Shown here piece after piece: positions 25,086 through 33,342 of a stretch of 38,474 nt of DNA; position 1 is the first letter of the stretch; the number at the start of each line of letters is the position of its first letter. The stretch is taken from contig DEIK01000022.1 in assembly GCA_002352425.1 (NCBI GenBank), positions 1 through 38,474 of the forward strand, written 5' to 3'. The notes under the pieces were generated by a model. It ran no database searches and had not been told where the DNA came from. It saw only the letters and a list, made by a program, of their open reading frames with translations. The position numbers and the translations under genes are program-made. The stretch comes from Rhodobacteraceae bacterium UBA2776. GTDB lineage: Bacteria > Pseudomonadota > Alphaproteobacteria > Rhodobacterales > Rhodobacteraceae.

Positions 25086-26488
25086 TGGAACCGATTGATA
25101 TTGGGCTTATCGTTTCGGGTGGCATGTTGGTGCTGGTTGTGCTGGGCATGCGGGTGGCCTTTGCGGCCGGAATGGCGGGCATGGTTGGGCTGATCTGGAT
25201 ATTCTGGGCCAAGTTTGGCTATGACCCTGATAAATTCACCAAAGCTTTGATTGTTTCCCTAAAAACGGCGGGCCAAGTGCCACATTCGAAAGTGGCCAAT
25301 CAGGCGCTGTCGCTGATCCCGACCTTTATTCTGATCGGCTACCTCGCCTATTACGCAGGCCTAACCAAGGCTTTGTTTGAGGCCGCCAAGCGTTGGGTTG
25401 GCTGGCTGCCCGGCGGCATGGCGGTGGCCACGGTGTTTGCTACGGCGGGCTTTGCGGCGGTGTCGGGGGCGTCTGTGGCGACCTCGGCGGTGTTTGCACG
25501 CATCGCGATCCCTGAAATGCTCAAAGTCGGTTATGACAAACGCTTTGCGGCGGGTGTTGTGGCGGCGGGTGGCACTTTGGCGTCCTTGATCCCGCCCTCG
25601 GCGATTTTGGTGATCTATGCCATTATTGTTGAACAAGACGTGGGCAAACTGCTGTTGGCGGGGTTCATTCCGGGTGCTGTTTCGGCGCTGATTTATGGCG
25701 CATTGATTGTCGGCATGGCATTGACGATCCCGAATTTCGGCCCTGCGGTTGGCGGCTATACTTGGGGCGAGCGGTTTAAATCATTGCCGGCCGCGGCTCC
25801 GATTGCCTTTGTGGTCTTTATTATCATCTTTTTCATCTACAACCCGTTTGGTGGCGATGCTTGGGGGACCCCGACCGAAGGCGGTGCCTTGGGCGCTTTC
25901 GTGGTTTTTGTGATGGCGGTTTACAAGGGCATGCGCTGGGGGCAGTTGAAAGACGCCCTATTAGAGAGCGCCAAACTGGCGGTGATGATCTTCACCATCA
26001 TTTGGGGCGTGCTGATCTATGTGCGGTTCCTGGGCTTTGCGCAATTGCCCGACGCCTTTGCCACTTGGATCTCAGGGCTGGAGCAATCGCCAATGTTGAC
26101 GTTGGTGCTGATCCTGTTGGCCTATGCGGTGCTGGGCATGTTCATGGACGCCATCGGCATGTTGCTGTTGACGCTGCCAGTGGTTTACCCTGCCGTGATG
26201 GCTCTGAATGGCGGCGAGTTCGTGTCAGCCGCTGACAGCGCCTTTGGCATGTCGGGGCCAATGTGTGCGATCTGGTTTGGCATCTTGGTTGTGAAAATGG
26301 CCGAGTTTTGCCTGATCACGCCACCCATCGGATTGAACTGCTTTGTGGTCGCTGGGGTGCGCGATGATTTGACCGTGCAGGATGTGTTCGTTGGCGTGAC
26401 GCCATTCTTCATTGCGGACGCTGTGACGATTGCCACATTGGTGGCGTTCCCCTCCATTGTGCTTTGGCTGCCCAGCCTCGCCTCCTAA
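25085..26488 (+). CDS. dctM: TRAP transporter large permease (DctM)
   Basis: Large membrane subunit that carries the substrate with Na+ across the inner membrane. The 467-aa product has about twelve to thirteen predicted helices and family landmarks: SLIPTFILIGYLAYYAG, the GASVATSAVFARIAIPEM block, AAGGTLASLIPPSAILVIYAI, and the second-half counterparts LGMFMDAIGMLLLTLPVVYP and LITPPIGLNCFVV. The TGATG overlap with dctQ and an AGGAG before the start show coupled expression. A terminator follows. It is somewhat longer than many DctM proteins (about 425-440 aa), with extra residues around the middle loop. Confidence 0.93.
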   Translation: MEPIDIGLIVSGGMLVLVVLGMRVAFAAGMAGMVGLIWIFWAKFGYDPDKFTKALIVSLKTAGQVPHSKVANQALSLIPTFILIGYLAYYAGLTKALFEAAKRWVGWLPGGMAVATVFATAGFAAVSGASVATSAVFARIAIPEMLKVGYDKRFAAGVVAAGGTLASLIPPSAILVIYAIIVEQDVGKLLLAGFIPGAVSALIYGALIVGMALTIPNFGPAVGGYTWGERFKSLPAAAPIAFVVFIIIFFIYNPFGGDAWGTPTEGGALGAFVVFVMAVYKGMRWGQLKDALLESAKLAVMIFTIIWGVLIYVRFLGFAQLPDAFATWISGLEQSPMLTLVLILLAYAVLGMFMDAIGMLLLTLPVVYPAVMALNGGEFVSAADSAFGMSGPMCAIWFGILVVKMAEFCLITPPIGLNCFVVAGVRDDLTVQDVFVGVTPFFIADAVTIATLVAFPSIVLWLPSLAS

Positions 26489-26511
26489 CGTCTAATGCCC
26501 GTTTCATTCCG

Positions 26512-26538
26512 AATGCCCCTGCCCTTGCGGGGGCATTT
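26512..26538 (+). terminator. Terminator after dctM
   Basis: AATGCCCCTGC pairs with GCGGGGGCATT (one wobble) around a CCTT loop and is followed by a short T-run (TTTT G GTT). It closes the dctQM unit before the chemotaxis operon. Confidence 0.8.
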
Positions 26539-26695
26539 TGGTTGCATTGCCTTTTGCGGTAAAAAAGTTTTCCCCGCGTAAGTCTATCTTAACCACCCCC
26601 CCCTAAATCTGATCCATAGAGAAACCAAGAAAAGGATTCTTCGTGGAACGGTTTTGCGGGTTCGAATTTGGAACAACACCTTGTGAGGTGCCAGA

Positions 26696-26971
26696 ATGAC
26701 GGCAGTGATTACATTGCGCGGTCGCCTTGATTTTGGCGCAGCCCCTGACTTGAAGGCCGAAATTATCGGACAGTCGGGGAACGACTTGCTTATTGACGCC
26801 TCTGACGTGACCCATATGGGCACGCTGTGTCTGCAAATCCTAATCGCCGCCTCGCAGGATTGGGCCCGCGCTGGACGAAACTTTAATCTGACCTCCGCCA
26901 GCGAAACCTGTGTGACCCAGCTTTCGCTGCACGGCTTTACCCCAGAGACAATTATCGGAGTGACATCATAA
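26696..26971 (+). CDS. STAS-domain protein, CheS-like, first gene of the che operon
   Basis: A 91-aa single-domain STAS protein (anti-anti-sigma-factor fold): ITLRGRLDFGAAPDLKAEI, then LLIDASDVTHMGTLCLQILIAASQ, with a threonine (T43) where antagonists of this fold are phosphorylated. GAGG precedes the start and its stop shares a base with the cheY start. In Sinorhizobium meliloti the small gene ahead of cheY1 and cheA encodes CheS, which binds CheA and speeds CheY1 dephosphorylation; the size and position here fit that role. That equivalence is inferred from context, not alignment. Confidence 0.82.
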   Translation: MTAVITLRGRLDFGAAPDLKAEIIGQSGNDLLIDASDVTHMGTLCLQILIAASQDWARAGRNFNLTSASETCVTQLSLHGFTPETIIGVTS

Positions 26972-27342
26972 TGAGCCTGCAAATACTTGCCGTAGACGAT
27001 AGCCGTACAATTCGCGACATGTTAAACCTGACCCTGAACCAAGCCGGCTTCACCACCTACCTTGCAGATGACGGTGTGCATGGGATCGAAGTGTTGGACA
27101 CCATTTCACCCGAACCTGACGCGATCATCACAGATATTAATATGCCACGTATGGATGGCTTTGGTTTTATCGAGGCCGTGCGCAAGATTGAAAAATACCG
27201 CGCCATCCCAATCCTGGTTTTGACCACCGAAAGCGCCACGGATCTAAAGCAACGCGCCCGCAATGCTGGTGCAACCGGATGGATTGTAAAACCGTTCGAG
27301 CCAAAAAAACTAATCCGCGCCCTGCAAATGGTCACAGGATAG
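26971..27342 (+). CDS. cheY: CheY-type response regulator (first copy)
   Basis: Single-domain receiver of 123 aa. The acidic pair is D9-D10 (LAVDDS), the phospho-acceptor D55 in ITDINMPRMDG, the switch threonine lies in VLTTES and the conserved lysine in VKPFEPKK. It starts on the stop of the STAS gene and precedes cheA by nine bases. In two-CheY alphaproteobacterial systems one copy binds the flagellar motor and the other acts as a phosphate sink; by position this is the CheY1-type gene, but the role of each cannot be settled by reading. Confidence 0.93.
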   Translation: MSLQILAVDDSRTIRDMLNLTLNQAGFTTYLADDGVHGIEVLDTISPEPDAIITDINMPRMDGFGFIEAVRKIEKYRAIPILVLTTESATDLKQRARNAGATGWIVKPFEPKKLIRALQMVTG

Positions 27343-27351
27343 GGACCCGAT

Positions 27352-29634
27352 ATGAGCGATGAAGAAGATCCTATGATCGAAATCAAAGCTTCGTTCTTTG
27401 TGGAATGCGAGGAACTGCTCGAATCCCTGCAAGATGGGCTTCAAATCATGGATGATGGTGAAGGCGATACCGAAACCATCAATATCGTGTTTCGGGCAGT
27501 GCATTCAATCAAAGGCGGCGCTGGGGCGTTTGGCTTGGATAAATTGGTCCGCTTTGCCCATCAGTTTGAATCCGTGCTTGATGGGGTGAGGTCCGACACC
27601 ATCACGGCCGACCGGAGCGCAATTTCCGTTTTCTTCCAATCTGGCGATATTCTAGCCGATCTGGTGCGCTCGGCGCGCGATGATACAGATTCTGATGAAG
27701 ATCGGACAAAAACCGTTCTAAAAGAACTCGAAGCCATCTTGGGGCACAACAGCAATGAAGTGGTCGAAGAAGAGGTCGCGGACTTCCAACCCATGGTACT
27801 GTCTATGGATTTTGGTCTCGATGACACTGTGAACGAACCCCAGGACGTTCCAGAACATCCTCCCACTGATCTTCCGGCATTTGAAGATGGTTTTACCATC
27901 AACTTTGTCCCCGACAGTGCTCTTTATGTCTCGGGCAACGAACCATTGCACTTACTTCGTTTGCTGCGGGAAATGGGTCAGCTGAATGTCTATTGCGACA
28001 CATCCAAAATCCCGCCATTGGCAGATCTGGATGTCGAGAAATCTTATCTTTCGTGGGCAATTCAACTCACCACCGACGAAGATCAAGATGCCATTCGAGA
28101 AGTTTTCGACTTCGTGGCCGACTTATGCACACTGACGATCGTAAGTCCCGAAAGCGGTGGTTCAATTCCACCGATCTCTCCCCCTACACCACCAACGACA
28201 CCGCCCCCCACATTGCCAGCGCTCGATGATGTGCTGACAAACGAGGCTTCCAAAGATATCGTGACCGACTCTGTGGCCTCTCTATCTACGCCTCCAGCCC
28301 CCGAAGGGGCCGTGGAAACCGTTGACTATCCCAAAAACATCGAAGTTGCCCCGTCGATGGCGCCCGTGACAGCCGCCAAGTCAAACGCATCACCTGATGC
28401 TCAAACTGCGTCAAAAGCCACCAAACCACGCCCGACCGTTCGGGTTGATTTGGAGCGTATTGACCGTCTTGTAAATCTGGTCGGCGAGTTGGTCATCAAT
28501 CAAGCGATGATTTCCCAAAGTGTTCAAGAAGCCGATCTTTCCACCAATTCCGCCGTTTCTGACGGGTTGGATGAGTTCATGCAGTTGACCCGCGACATCC
28601 AAGACAGCGTTATGATGATCCGCGCACAACCCGTAAAATCCCTTTTCCAACGTATGAGCCGGATCGTTCGTGAATCCTCGGCATTGATCAGCAAATCAGT
28701 GCGTCTCAAAACCGAAGGTGATGCCACCGAAGTTGATAAGACCGTGATTGAGCGTCTGGCAGACCCGCTGACCCACATGATCCGAAATGCAGTTGATCAT
28801 GGAGTTGAAACTCCGTCTGACCGGTTGGCCGCAGGTAAGCCAGAAGAGGGTGTCGTTACTTTGAGTGCCGGCCACAGATCCGGACGTGTTATTATCGAAG
28901 TCACCGACGATGGCGCTGGGATCAATCGGCCGCGTGTTTTGCAGATCGCCATTGAAAAAGGGCTTGTAACGGAAAACGCCCAGATCACTGACAGCGAGAT
29001 TGACAATCTCCTGTTCATGCCAGGTTTTTCCACCGCAAACGAAGTGTCCGACCTCTCTGGGCGTGGTGTTGGAATGGATGTCGTAAAAAGCGCGATTCTT
29101 GCTTTGGGCGGTCGCGTCACCATTCAGTCCGAGCCCGGCTTTGGCACCACATTCACGATCAGCCTGCCACTAACTTTGGCTGTGCTTGACGGTATGGTCA
29201 TTGATGTTGCTCAACAAACGCTTGTTGTGCCCTTGAATACGATCACCGAAACACTCACTCTGGCTCAAGATGACATACGGGCGCTCGGCCCCCTTACCAA
29301 TGTTATCAAGGTGCGTGACACCTTTGTTCCATTGCTCGATCTCGGCGCCGAACTTGGGTACCGCTTACCAATGGACAGCTATATTGGCGCCATCGTCCTG
29401 CTCATTGCACGTGAAGACGGCAGCCATGCGGCGTTGGTCGTAGATGCCATTCAAGATCAAAGACAGGTCGTCATTAAGGGTTTGCAAGATACTTTTGGGC
29501 GCGTGCCCGGCGTTGCCGCAGCCACGATACTTGGCGATGGCAAAATTGCCTTGATCCTGGATCCGGTGGATATCGTTGCGAATGCCGGCGGCCGCACCCG
29601 ATCTGTTCAACCTAACCTTCAACTTGCGGGATAA
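27352..29634 (+). CDS. cheA: Chemotaxis histidine kinase CheA
   Basis: Central kinase of the chemotaxis pathway, 760 aa. Domains in order: Hpt (P1) with phospho-acceptor H51 in AVHSIKGGAGAFG; a P2-like segment (about 180-265, with FVPDSALYVSGNEPLHLLRLL); a proline- and threonine-rich linker (SPPTPPTTPPPTLPALDD); the dimerisation domain (RVDLERIDRLVNLVGELVINQ); the ATPase (HMIRNAVDHG, DDGAGINRPR, GRGVGMDVVK); and a C-terminal CheW-like domain ending about 750. A GGGA element lies before the start. The stop overlaps cheW (TAATG). All catalytic motifs are intact. Confidence 0.96.
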   Translation: MSDEEDPMIEIKASFFVECEELLESLQDGLQIMDDGEGDTETINIVFRAVHSIKGGAGAFGLDKLVRFAHQFESVLDGVRSDTITADRSAISVFFQSGDILADLVRSARDDTDSDEDRTKTVLKELEAILGHNSNEVVEEEVADFQPMVLSMDFGLDDTVNEPQDVPEHPPTDLPAFEDGFTINFVPDSALYVSGNEPLHLLRLLREMGQLNVYCDTSKIPPLADLDVEKSYLSWAIQLTTDEDQDAIREVFDFVADLCTLTIVSPESGGSIPPISPPTPPTTPPPTLPALDDVLTNEASKDIVTDSVASLSTPPAPEGAVETVDYPKNIEVAPSMAPVTAAKSNASPDAQTASKATKPRPTVRVDLERIDRLVNLVGELVINQAMISQSVQEADLSTNSAVSDGLDEFMQLTRDIQDSVMMIRAQPVKSLFQRMSRIVRESSALISKSVRLKTEGDATEVDKTVIERLADPLTHMIRNAVDHGVETPSDRLAAGKPEEGVVTLSAGHRSGRVIIEVTDDGAGINRPRVLQIAIEKGLVTENAQITDSEIDNLLFMPGFSTANEVSDLSGRGVGMDVVKSAILALGGRVTIQSEPGFGTTFTISLPLTLAVLDGMVIDVAQQTLVVPLNTITETLTLAQDDIRALGPLTNVIKVRDTFVPLLDLGAELGYRLPMDSYIGAIVLLIAREDGSHAALVVDAIQDQRQVVIKGLQDTFGRVPGVAAATILGDGKIALILDPVDIVANAGGRTRSVQPNLQLAG

Positions 29635-30107
29635 TGATCATGATCGATATGGAAGAGAAAGCACTCACAGCTGAAATCAAGCTGCTAACATTTCAAGTTG
29701 GAAAACAAGAATACGCCCTCGATATCATGTCTGTACGTGAAATTCGTGGTTGGAGCAAAGCCACGTCGCTACCCCACGCCCCCGCTTTCGTTCGGGGTGT
29801 TATCAACCTACGCGGTACTGTCCTCACAATCGTTGATATTGCCGATCGTTTAGGTATGGGGCGCACCGAAACAAACGAACGAAATGTTATCATAGTTGTG
29901 CACACCGGCAAAGAAACGGTCGGCCTTCTGGTCGACGCCGTTTCTGACATTCTGGCAATTAAAAAATCTGATTTGCAAGCGCCACCAGAAATGTCCGTCG
30001 ACAACAATCAAACCTTTGTAAATGCACTGATAATTGTTGAGGAACGGATGATTAGAATTCTAGCCCTTGCAGCAGCATTGCCATCTGACACTATGGAAGT
30101 AGCTTAG
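29634..30107 (+). CDS. cheW: Chemotaxis adaptor CheW
   Basis: Coupling protein linking chemoreceptors to CheA. The 157-aa product has the CheW domain over nearly its whole length: LLTFQVGKQEYALDIMSVREIRGW, then HAPAFVRGVINLRGTVLTIVDIADRLGM and VGLLVDAVSDILAIKKSDL. The start at 29634 overlaps the cheA stop; an internal ATG at 29640 is a close alternative. cheR follows two bases after the stop. No chemoreceptor gene is present in the window. Confidence 0.94.
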   Translation: MIMIDMEEKALTAEIKLLTFQVGKQEYALDIMSVREIRGWSKATSLPHAPAFVRGVINLRGTVLTIVDIADRLGMGRTETNERNVIIVVHTGKETVGLLVDAVSDILAIKKSDLQAPPEMSVDNNQTFVNALIIVEERMIRILALAAALPSDTMEVA

Positions 30108-30109
30108 GT

Positions 30110-30982
30110 ATGACCCAGTCAGCTTCCCACGCAATAACAATGAGCGATAGAGAATTCCAAGCGATTTCCGATATCGCCTATAAGGAAGCTGGACTCGTTT
30201 TCATGCCTGAAAAAGTATCGTTGGTTCAATCACGTATCAACCGACGTCTACGCCAGTTAAAAATTAATAGCTTTTCGGATTACACGGCTTTTGTTCAGTC
30301 TGAACAGGGCATAGCCGAACGCAAAGCGATGATTTCATCTCTGACCACAAATGTTTCGAACTTTTTCCGTGAATCACATCATTTTGACATTTTGAAAGAG
30401 AAGGTATTCCCCAATTTGTTGTCGCGCGCGCACGCTGGCGGGCGGGTACGCCTTTGGTCAGCAGGGTGTTCCACAGGTCAGGAACCATATTCCATTGCGA
30501 TGACACTATTAGATTTTGCACCAGATGCCCCAACAATGGATATCAAAATTCTCGCAACAGATATCGATCCAAATGTTATTTCCACAGCAAAACAGGGATT
30601 CTACGAAACCGGAGCCCTTAATGAATTATGCGAATCCTTTCAGGACCAATTTACAGAAACAGCGGAAAACGGTCGGAAATCCGGTTTTAGAATGACGCCA
30701 GTCATTCGCAGTATGGTCTCGTTTCGTGAACTAAATCTACTATCGCAATGGCCATTTTCCGGTAATTTTGACGTCACTTTTTGCCGCAATGTTGTCATCT
30801 ATTTTGACGAAGCAACTCAAATGTCACTTTGGCCTCGGTTTGAATCCGTAACCGCACCAGATGGTTGGCTGTTCCTTGGCCATTCCGAGCGGTTCTCAGA
30901 GCGGCTTGAAACGAAATTTGTCACAAATGGCGCGACAGCTTACCAGCGTGCTGCCCATACTGACACACGAAACTTAAAATAG
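30110..30982 (+). CDS. cheR: Chemoreceptor glutamate methyltransferase CheR
   Basis: SAM-dependent enzyme that methylates receptor glutamates for adaptation. The 290-aa product has the N-terminal CheR helical domain (KEAGLVFMPEKVSLVQSRINRRLRQLKI), the NVSNFFRESHHFDIL block, the SAM-binding RLWSAGCSTGQEPYSIAM and the FDVTFCRNVVIYFDEATQ motif, then FLGHSERFSERL. It lies two bases after cheW and seven before the second cheY. The partner methylesterase cheB, which normally sits next to cheR in such operons, is absent. This part of the operon is richer in A and T than the start. Confidence 0.94.
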   Translation: MTQSASHAITMSDREFQAISDIAYKEAGLVFMPEKVSLVQSRINRRLRQLKINSFSDYTAFVQSEQGIAERKAMISSLTTNVSNFFRESHHFDILKEKVFPNLLSRAHAGGRVRLWSAGCSTGQEPYSIAMTLLDFAPDAPTMDIKILATDIDPNVISTAKQGFYETGALNELCESFQDQFTETAENGRKSGFRMTPVIRSMVSFRELNLLSQWPFSGNFDVTFCRNVVIYFDEATQMSLWPRFESVTAPDGWLFLGHSERFSERLETKFVTNGATAYQRAAHTDTRNLK

Positions 30983-30989
30983 GATCATA

Positions 30990-31376
30990 ATGGCACTCCG
31001 AGACCAAATCCGTGTAATCGTCGTTGATGATATGTCAACAAGCCGTGGCCTTATCACTCAGGCGCTAGACTCATTTGGCATCCGCAATGTTGTCACTGCC
31101 GCTGATGGGCCAACAGCGTTACAATCGATAATGCAATCTCCTGTGCACCTGGTTATCTCTGACTACAACATGCCAGGTATGGACGGGCTTCATTTGTTGC
31201 GTGCATTGCGCCAAAATTCGCAAACCAAAGGGGCGGGTTTTATCTTGATCACAGGGCGTGCTGATCGTGAAATTATTGACAAAGGGCGCCAACTTGGGAT
31301 GAACAACTTCCTAAAGAAACCATTCACCCCTACAGAACTCCAATCCTGTATTGAAGCCGTTGTGGGGCGCCTATGA
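30990..31376 (+). CDS. cheY2: CheY-type response regulator (second copy)
   Basis: Receiver-only protein of 128 aa. The acidic pair is D13-D14 (VVDDMS), the phospho-acceptor D58 in ISDYNMPGMDG, the switch position is Thr in ILITGRAD and the lysine is in LKKPFTP. In Sinorhizobium the corresponding CheY2 is the motor-binding regulator. The gene follows cheR closely and its stop overlaps the start of the last gene of the operon (ATGA), so that gene is translationally coupled to this CheY. Confidence 0.92.
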   Translation: MALRDQIRVIVVDDMSTSRGLITQALDSFGIRNVVTAADGPTALQSIMQSPVHLVISDYNMPGMDGLHLLRALRQNSQTKGAGFILITGRADREIIDKGRQLGMNNFLKKPFTPTELQSCIEAVVGRL

Positions 31377-31768
31377 AGATTGAAAATATCAACCTGAGTT
31401 CCTCTGAACTGGACCAGACCACTGTGACACTTTCGGCGCTATCGCACCGGATTGGAGCTGAACTCAGTGACCTTGCAAACATTTGCCGCAATGTTGAAAA
31501 TGCACTGGGCGTTGTGATCAGCCCCCCCAAAGAGACCATAGACCAACCAATCATGGCCCTCCAAGGTTTAGATAGGCTGCGGCAGACCCTTGAGGATTTA
31601 GCTCGATTGACACAGCGGATAGGGCATTCGCAAGCATTTTCAAATGATGCAATTCAAAAAGAAGAAATTTTGAAAACTCTCGTTCTTAACGGGCTTGCCG
31701 CGCGGTTAATCAAGTCCGGGATTGCCGTTGGGGACAATCCAAGTCGGCAAGATGAAATTTGGAGTTAG
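31373..31768 (+). CDS. Unknown helical protein with DxxxQ motif, possible CheT-like CheY phosphatase
   Basis: A 131-aa, apparently all-helical soluble protein that I cannot assign to a named family with certainty. Helices run about 10-48, 57-85 and 95-115; the middle one holds LQGLDRLRQTLEDL, which contains D67-x3-Q71. The D-x3-Q pair is the catalytic signature of CheY phosphatases such as CheZ. In Sinorhizobium meliloti the che operon ends with cheT, a small protein reported to carry such a motif. Position (directly after and overlapping cheY2), size and motif all fit a CheT-type protein. This is a hypothesis; the gene itself is well supported by the coupled start. Confidence 0.75.
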   Translation: MKIENINLSSSELDQTTVTLSALSHRIGAELSDLANICRNVENALGVVISPPKETIDQPIMALQGLDRLRQTLEDLARLTQRIGHSQAFSNDAIQKEEILKTLVLNGLAARLIKSGIAVGDNPSRQDEIWS

Positions 31769-31896
31769 CCTCGGCAGAGTCTCACTCAACTTTGCATCAC
31801 CTTGTGCCAGCTAAAACGCCTATGCTTCTCCCATTTGCGGCGATCAAAACTAAAGTTTTCACTTATTCCATTTCGATCATTCTACGTTTGCGCCCC

Positions 31897-31917
31897 GCAT
31901 TCTCAACCTGAGAATGC
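31897..31917. repeat. Perfect hairpin between the che operon and the IS relic
   Basis: GCATTCTCA and TGAGAATGC are perfect nine-base inverted arms around ACC. No T-run follows on either strand, so it is not a standard terminator. It lies 129 bases after the last che gene and about 18 bases outside the IS end. Confidence 0.55.
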
Positions 31918-31934
31918 CAAATGTAGTGTAAGCG

Positions 31935-32330
31935 GGTAATCCCCCCATTTTCAATGGGGTCCACTTGTAAAATTACGCAGCTAGTTTGAACTTCATAGCG
32001 GGTGTGATCCCACCTATCCCCATATTGGGACGGTCGTTGTTGTAAGTCCAGAGCCAATTTGTGGCTGGCCGGGCTGGATGTATTGAATGTGGATGCTCAT
32101 CCGTTCAGCCCACGCCATAAGCTTATCACTGATATATTCTGGGCCGTTATCGCCCCGAATGATTTGTGCAGGCCCCGTCATTCTATAATCCGGTTCAAGC
32201 TACGCACCACCCGTTCGGCAGGCAGAGAGAAGTCGACTTCAATGCATAATCCTTCACGATTAAAATCATCCAGCACACTTAGTGTGCGGTGTCTGACGTC
32301 AGCGCCTATGCGCGCACCGAAGGCAGGGAA
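31935..32330 (-). pseudogene. IS3-family transposase remnant (copy 2)
   Basis: Minus-strand reading gives OrfB pieces of an IS3-family (IS407-like) element: LSVLDDFNREGLCIEVDFSL with SLNRIIE, then GDNGPEYISDKLMAWAERM and IHIQYIQPG, then WLWTYNNDRPNMGIGGITPAM and KFKLAA with the stop at 31973. A frameshift and stop lie after RIIE, and a deletion of roughly 90 bases joins IQPGQPQ to ATNWLWTY, so it is dead. The outer end (31935 onward) matches the end of copy 1 at 21811. The element lacks its 5' half; the upstream limit near 32330 is where resemblance ends. Confidence 0.85.
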
Positions 32331-32826
32331 AAGCGAAATAGACGATCCGAATTTGATGAAGCCCCGCAGCGGATGATCGCTGTCCGCCCTTGATGTCCAA
32401 GCAATGCGCCCACACAAGGCTGGAATTTGGCAAAAGGACATACACGGTCGACAAGCCGAAATGCACCTAATGTCTGTAGTGAAAGAGCGGCAAATCTTTT
32501 GCAACAATTGACCGGCACTTGTGACAAATATGTGAAAATGTCACATGTTGGGTGAGCGTGGGGGCTCGCCCTATCACTCAGCTGCTCGTTGGCCTGGATG
32601 AATATTTGAAGTATCCAGTCAGCAGTCCACAAATCCATGACCATGCATATTCGGGGTTCCTCTGTGGTTTCTAATTTATTGAGCCGAAGAGGGCGCCAGA
32701 AATCTCGGATCCACAATAGTCGTTTTCCGTCCATCAAGGTCAATTTTAAATTGTGGGATGCAATGTGGGATATGCAACATTGATAGTCAGTAAGCTATTG
32801 GTTTTCAAGCATTAATTGGAATATCG
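32331..32826. other. Gene-poor stretch between IS relic and tRNA-Ser
   Basis: About 500 bases with no recognisable gene. A 145-codon minus-strand frame (32306-32743) begins MDGKRLLWIRDFWRPLRLNK but matches nothing I know, ends inside the IS relic and has no ribosome-binding site; it may be debris of a lost gene. Next to the tRNA the DNA is AT-rich. Confidence 0.55.
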
Positions 32827-32916
32827 TGGCGGACAGACAGGGATTCGAACCCTGGAGACGGTCTCCCGCCTACACACTTTCCAGGCGTGCGCCTTCGACC
32901 ACTCGGCCACCTGTCC
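32827..32916 (-). tRNA. tRNA-Ser (GGA anticodon)
   Basis: Ninety bases including an encoded CCA end. The acceptor stem GGACAGG pairs with TCTGTCC (last pair G-T), the anticodon arm CACGC/GTGTG holds the loop CTGGAAA with anticodon GGA, a long variable arm typical of class II tRNA follows, and the T arm is CAGGG-TTCGAAT-CCCTG. It reads UCC/UCU serine codons. Its 3' end faces the gene-poor and IS-scarred zone. Confidence 0.97.
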
Positions 32917-32968
32917 GTTGGCGGGTTTTAGCCCGACAATGCCCGCATGTGCAAGCGGTTAAACACAG

Positions 32969-33326
32969 CTATTTCCCGCGCCAAGCGAAACGAGTAAAAA
33001 CGAGCGCCAAAGCGCATTCAGTTGCGACAACCAACAGGATCGGCCAATTGGCAAAGCCGCGCAAAAATTCATAGGTCCCTGTGCAAGCCAACCCCACCAT
33101 CGACACCACAATCCCACGGCGCATCGGCGAAGGTGGGGCGTTTCGCGCGCTCCAACGGATCACAGCAAGTCCCAAAAACAGCATCGAAGCATGGCGGGCG
33201 ATCAAGTTTGCGGTTTCAGATTGCGGCACACCAAACAATGCGAAATTGAACTGTGGTACAATCAGCAATGCGATGAAAAGGTCAAATACAAACCCGCGCG
33301 CGCCAGCAACTGTTTAAGAAGGACAT
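32969..33326 (-). CDS. Small membrane protein, apparently frameshifted near its start
   Basis: A protein of about 118 aa if repaired, with three to four membrane helices (FVFDLFIALLIVPQF, ARHASMLFLGLAVIRW, GIVVSMVGLACTGTYEFL, WPILLVVATECALALVF). I do not know a named function. The ATG at 33326 has an excellent ribosome-binding site (CAGGAG, 9-10 bases upstream) and is 16 bases after alaX, but its frame runs only 14 codons. The long membrane-protein frame is one base away; dropping one A in TTAAA at about 33313-33315 gives MSFLTVAGARGFVFDLF. Without repair only a TTG at 33268 could start it. It is either a sequence error or a damaged gene. Confidence 0.6.
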
Positions 33327-33342
33327 GTTACGACGCTCCTGG

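Noticed and set aside
32306..32743. A 145-aa minus-strand protein beside the IS relic
   Set aside because: It has no family resemblance and no ribosome-binding site, and it runs into transposase sequence in another frame; treated as debris.
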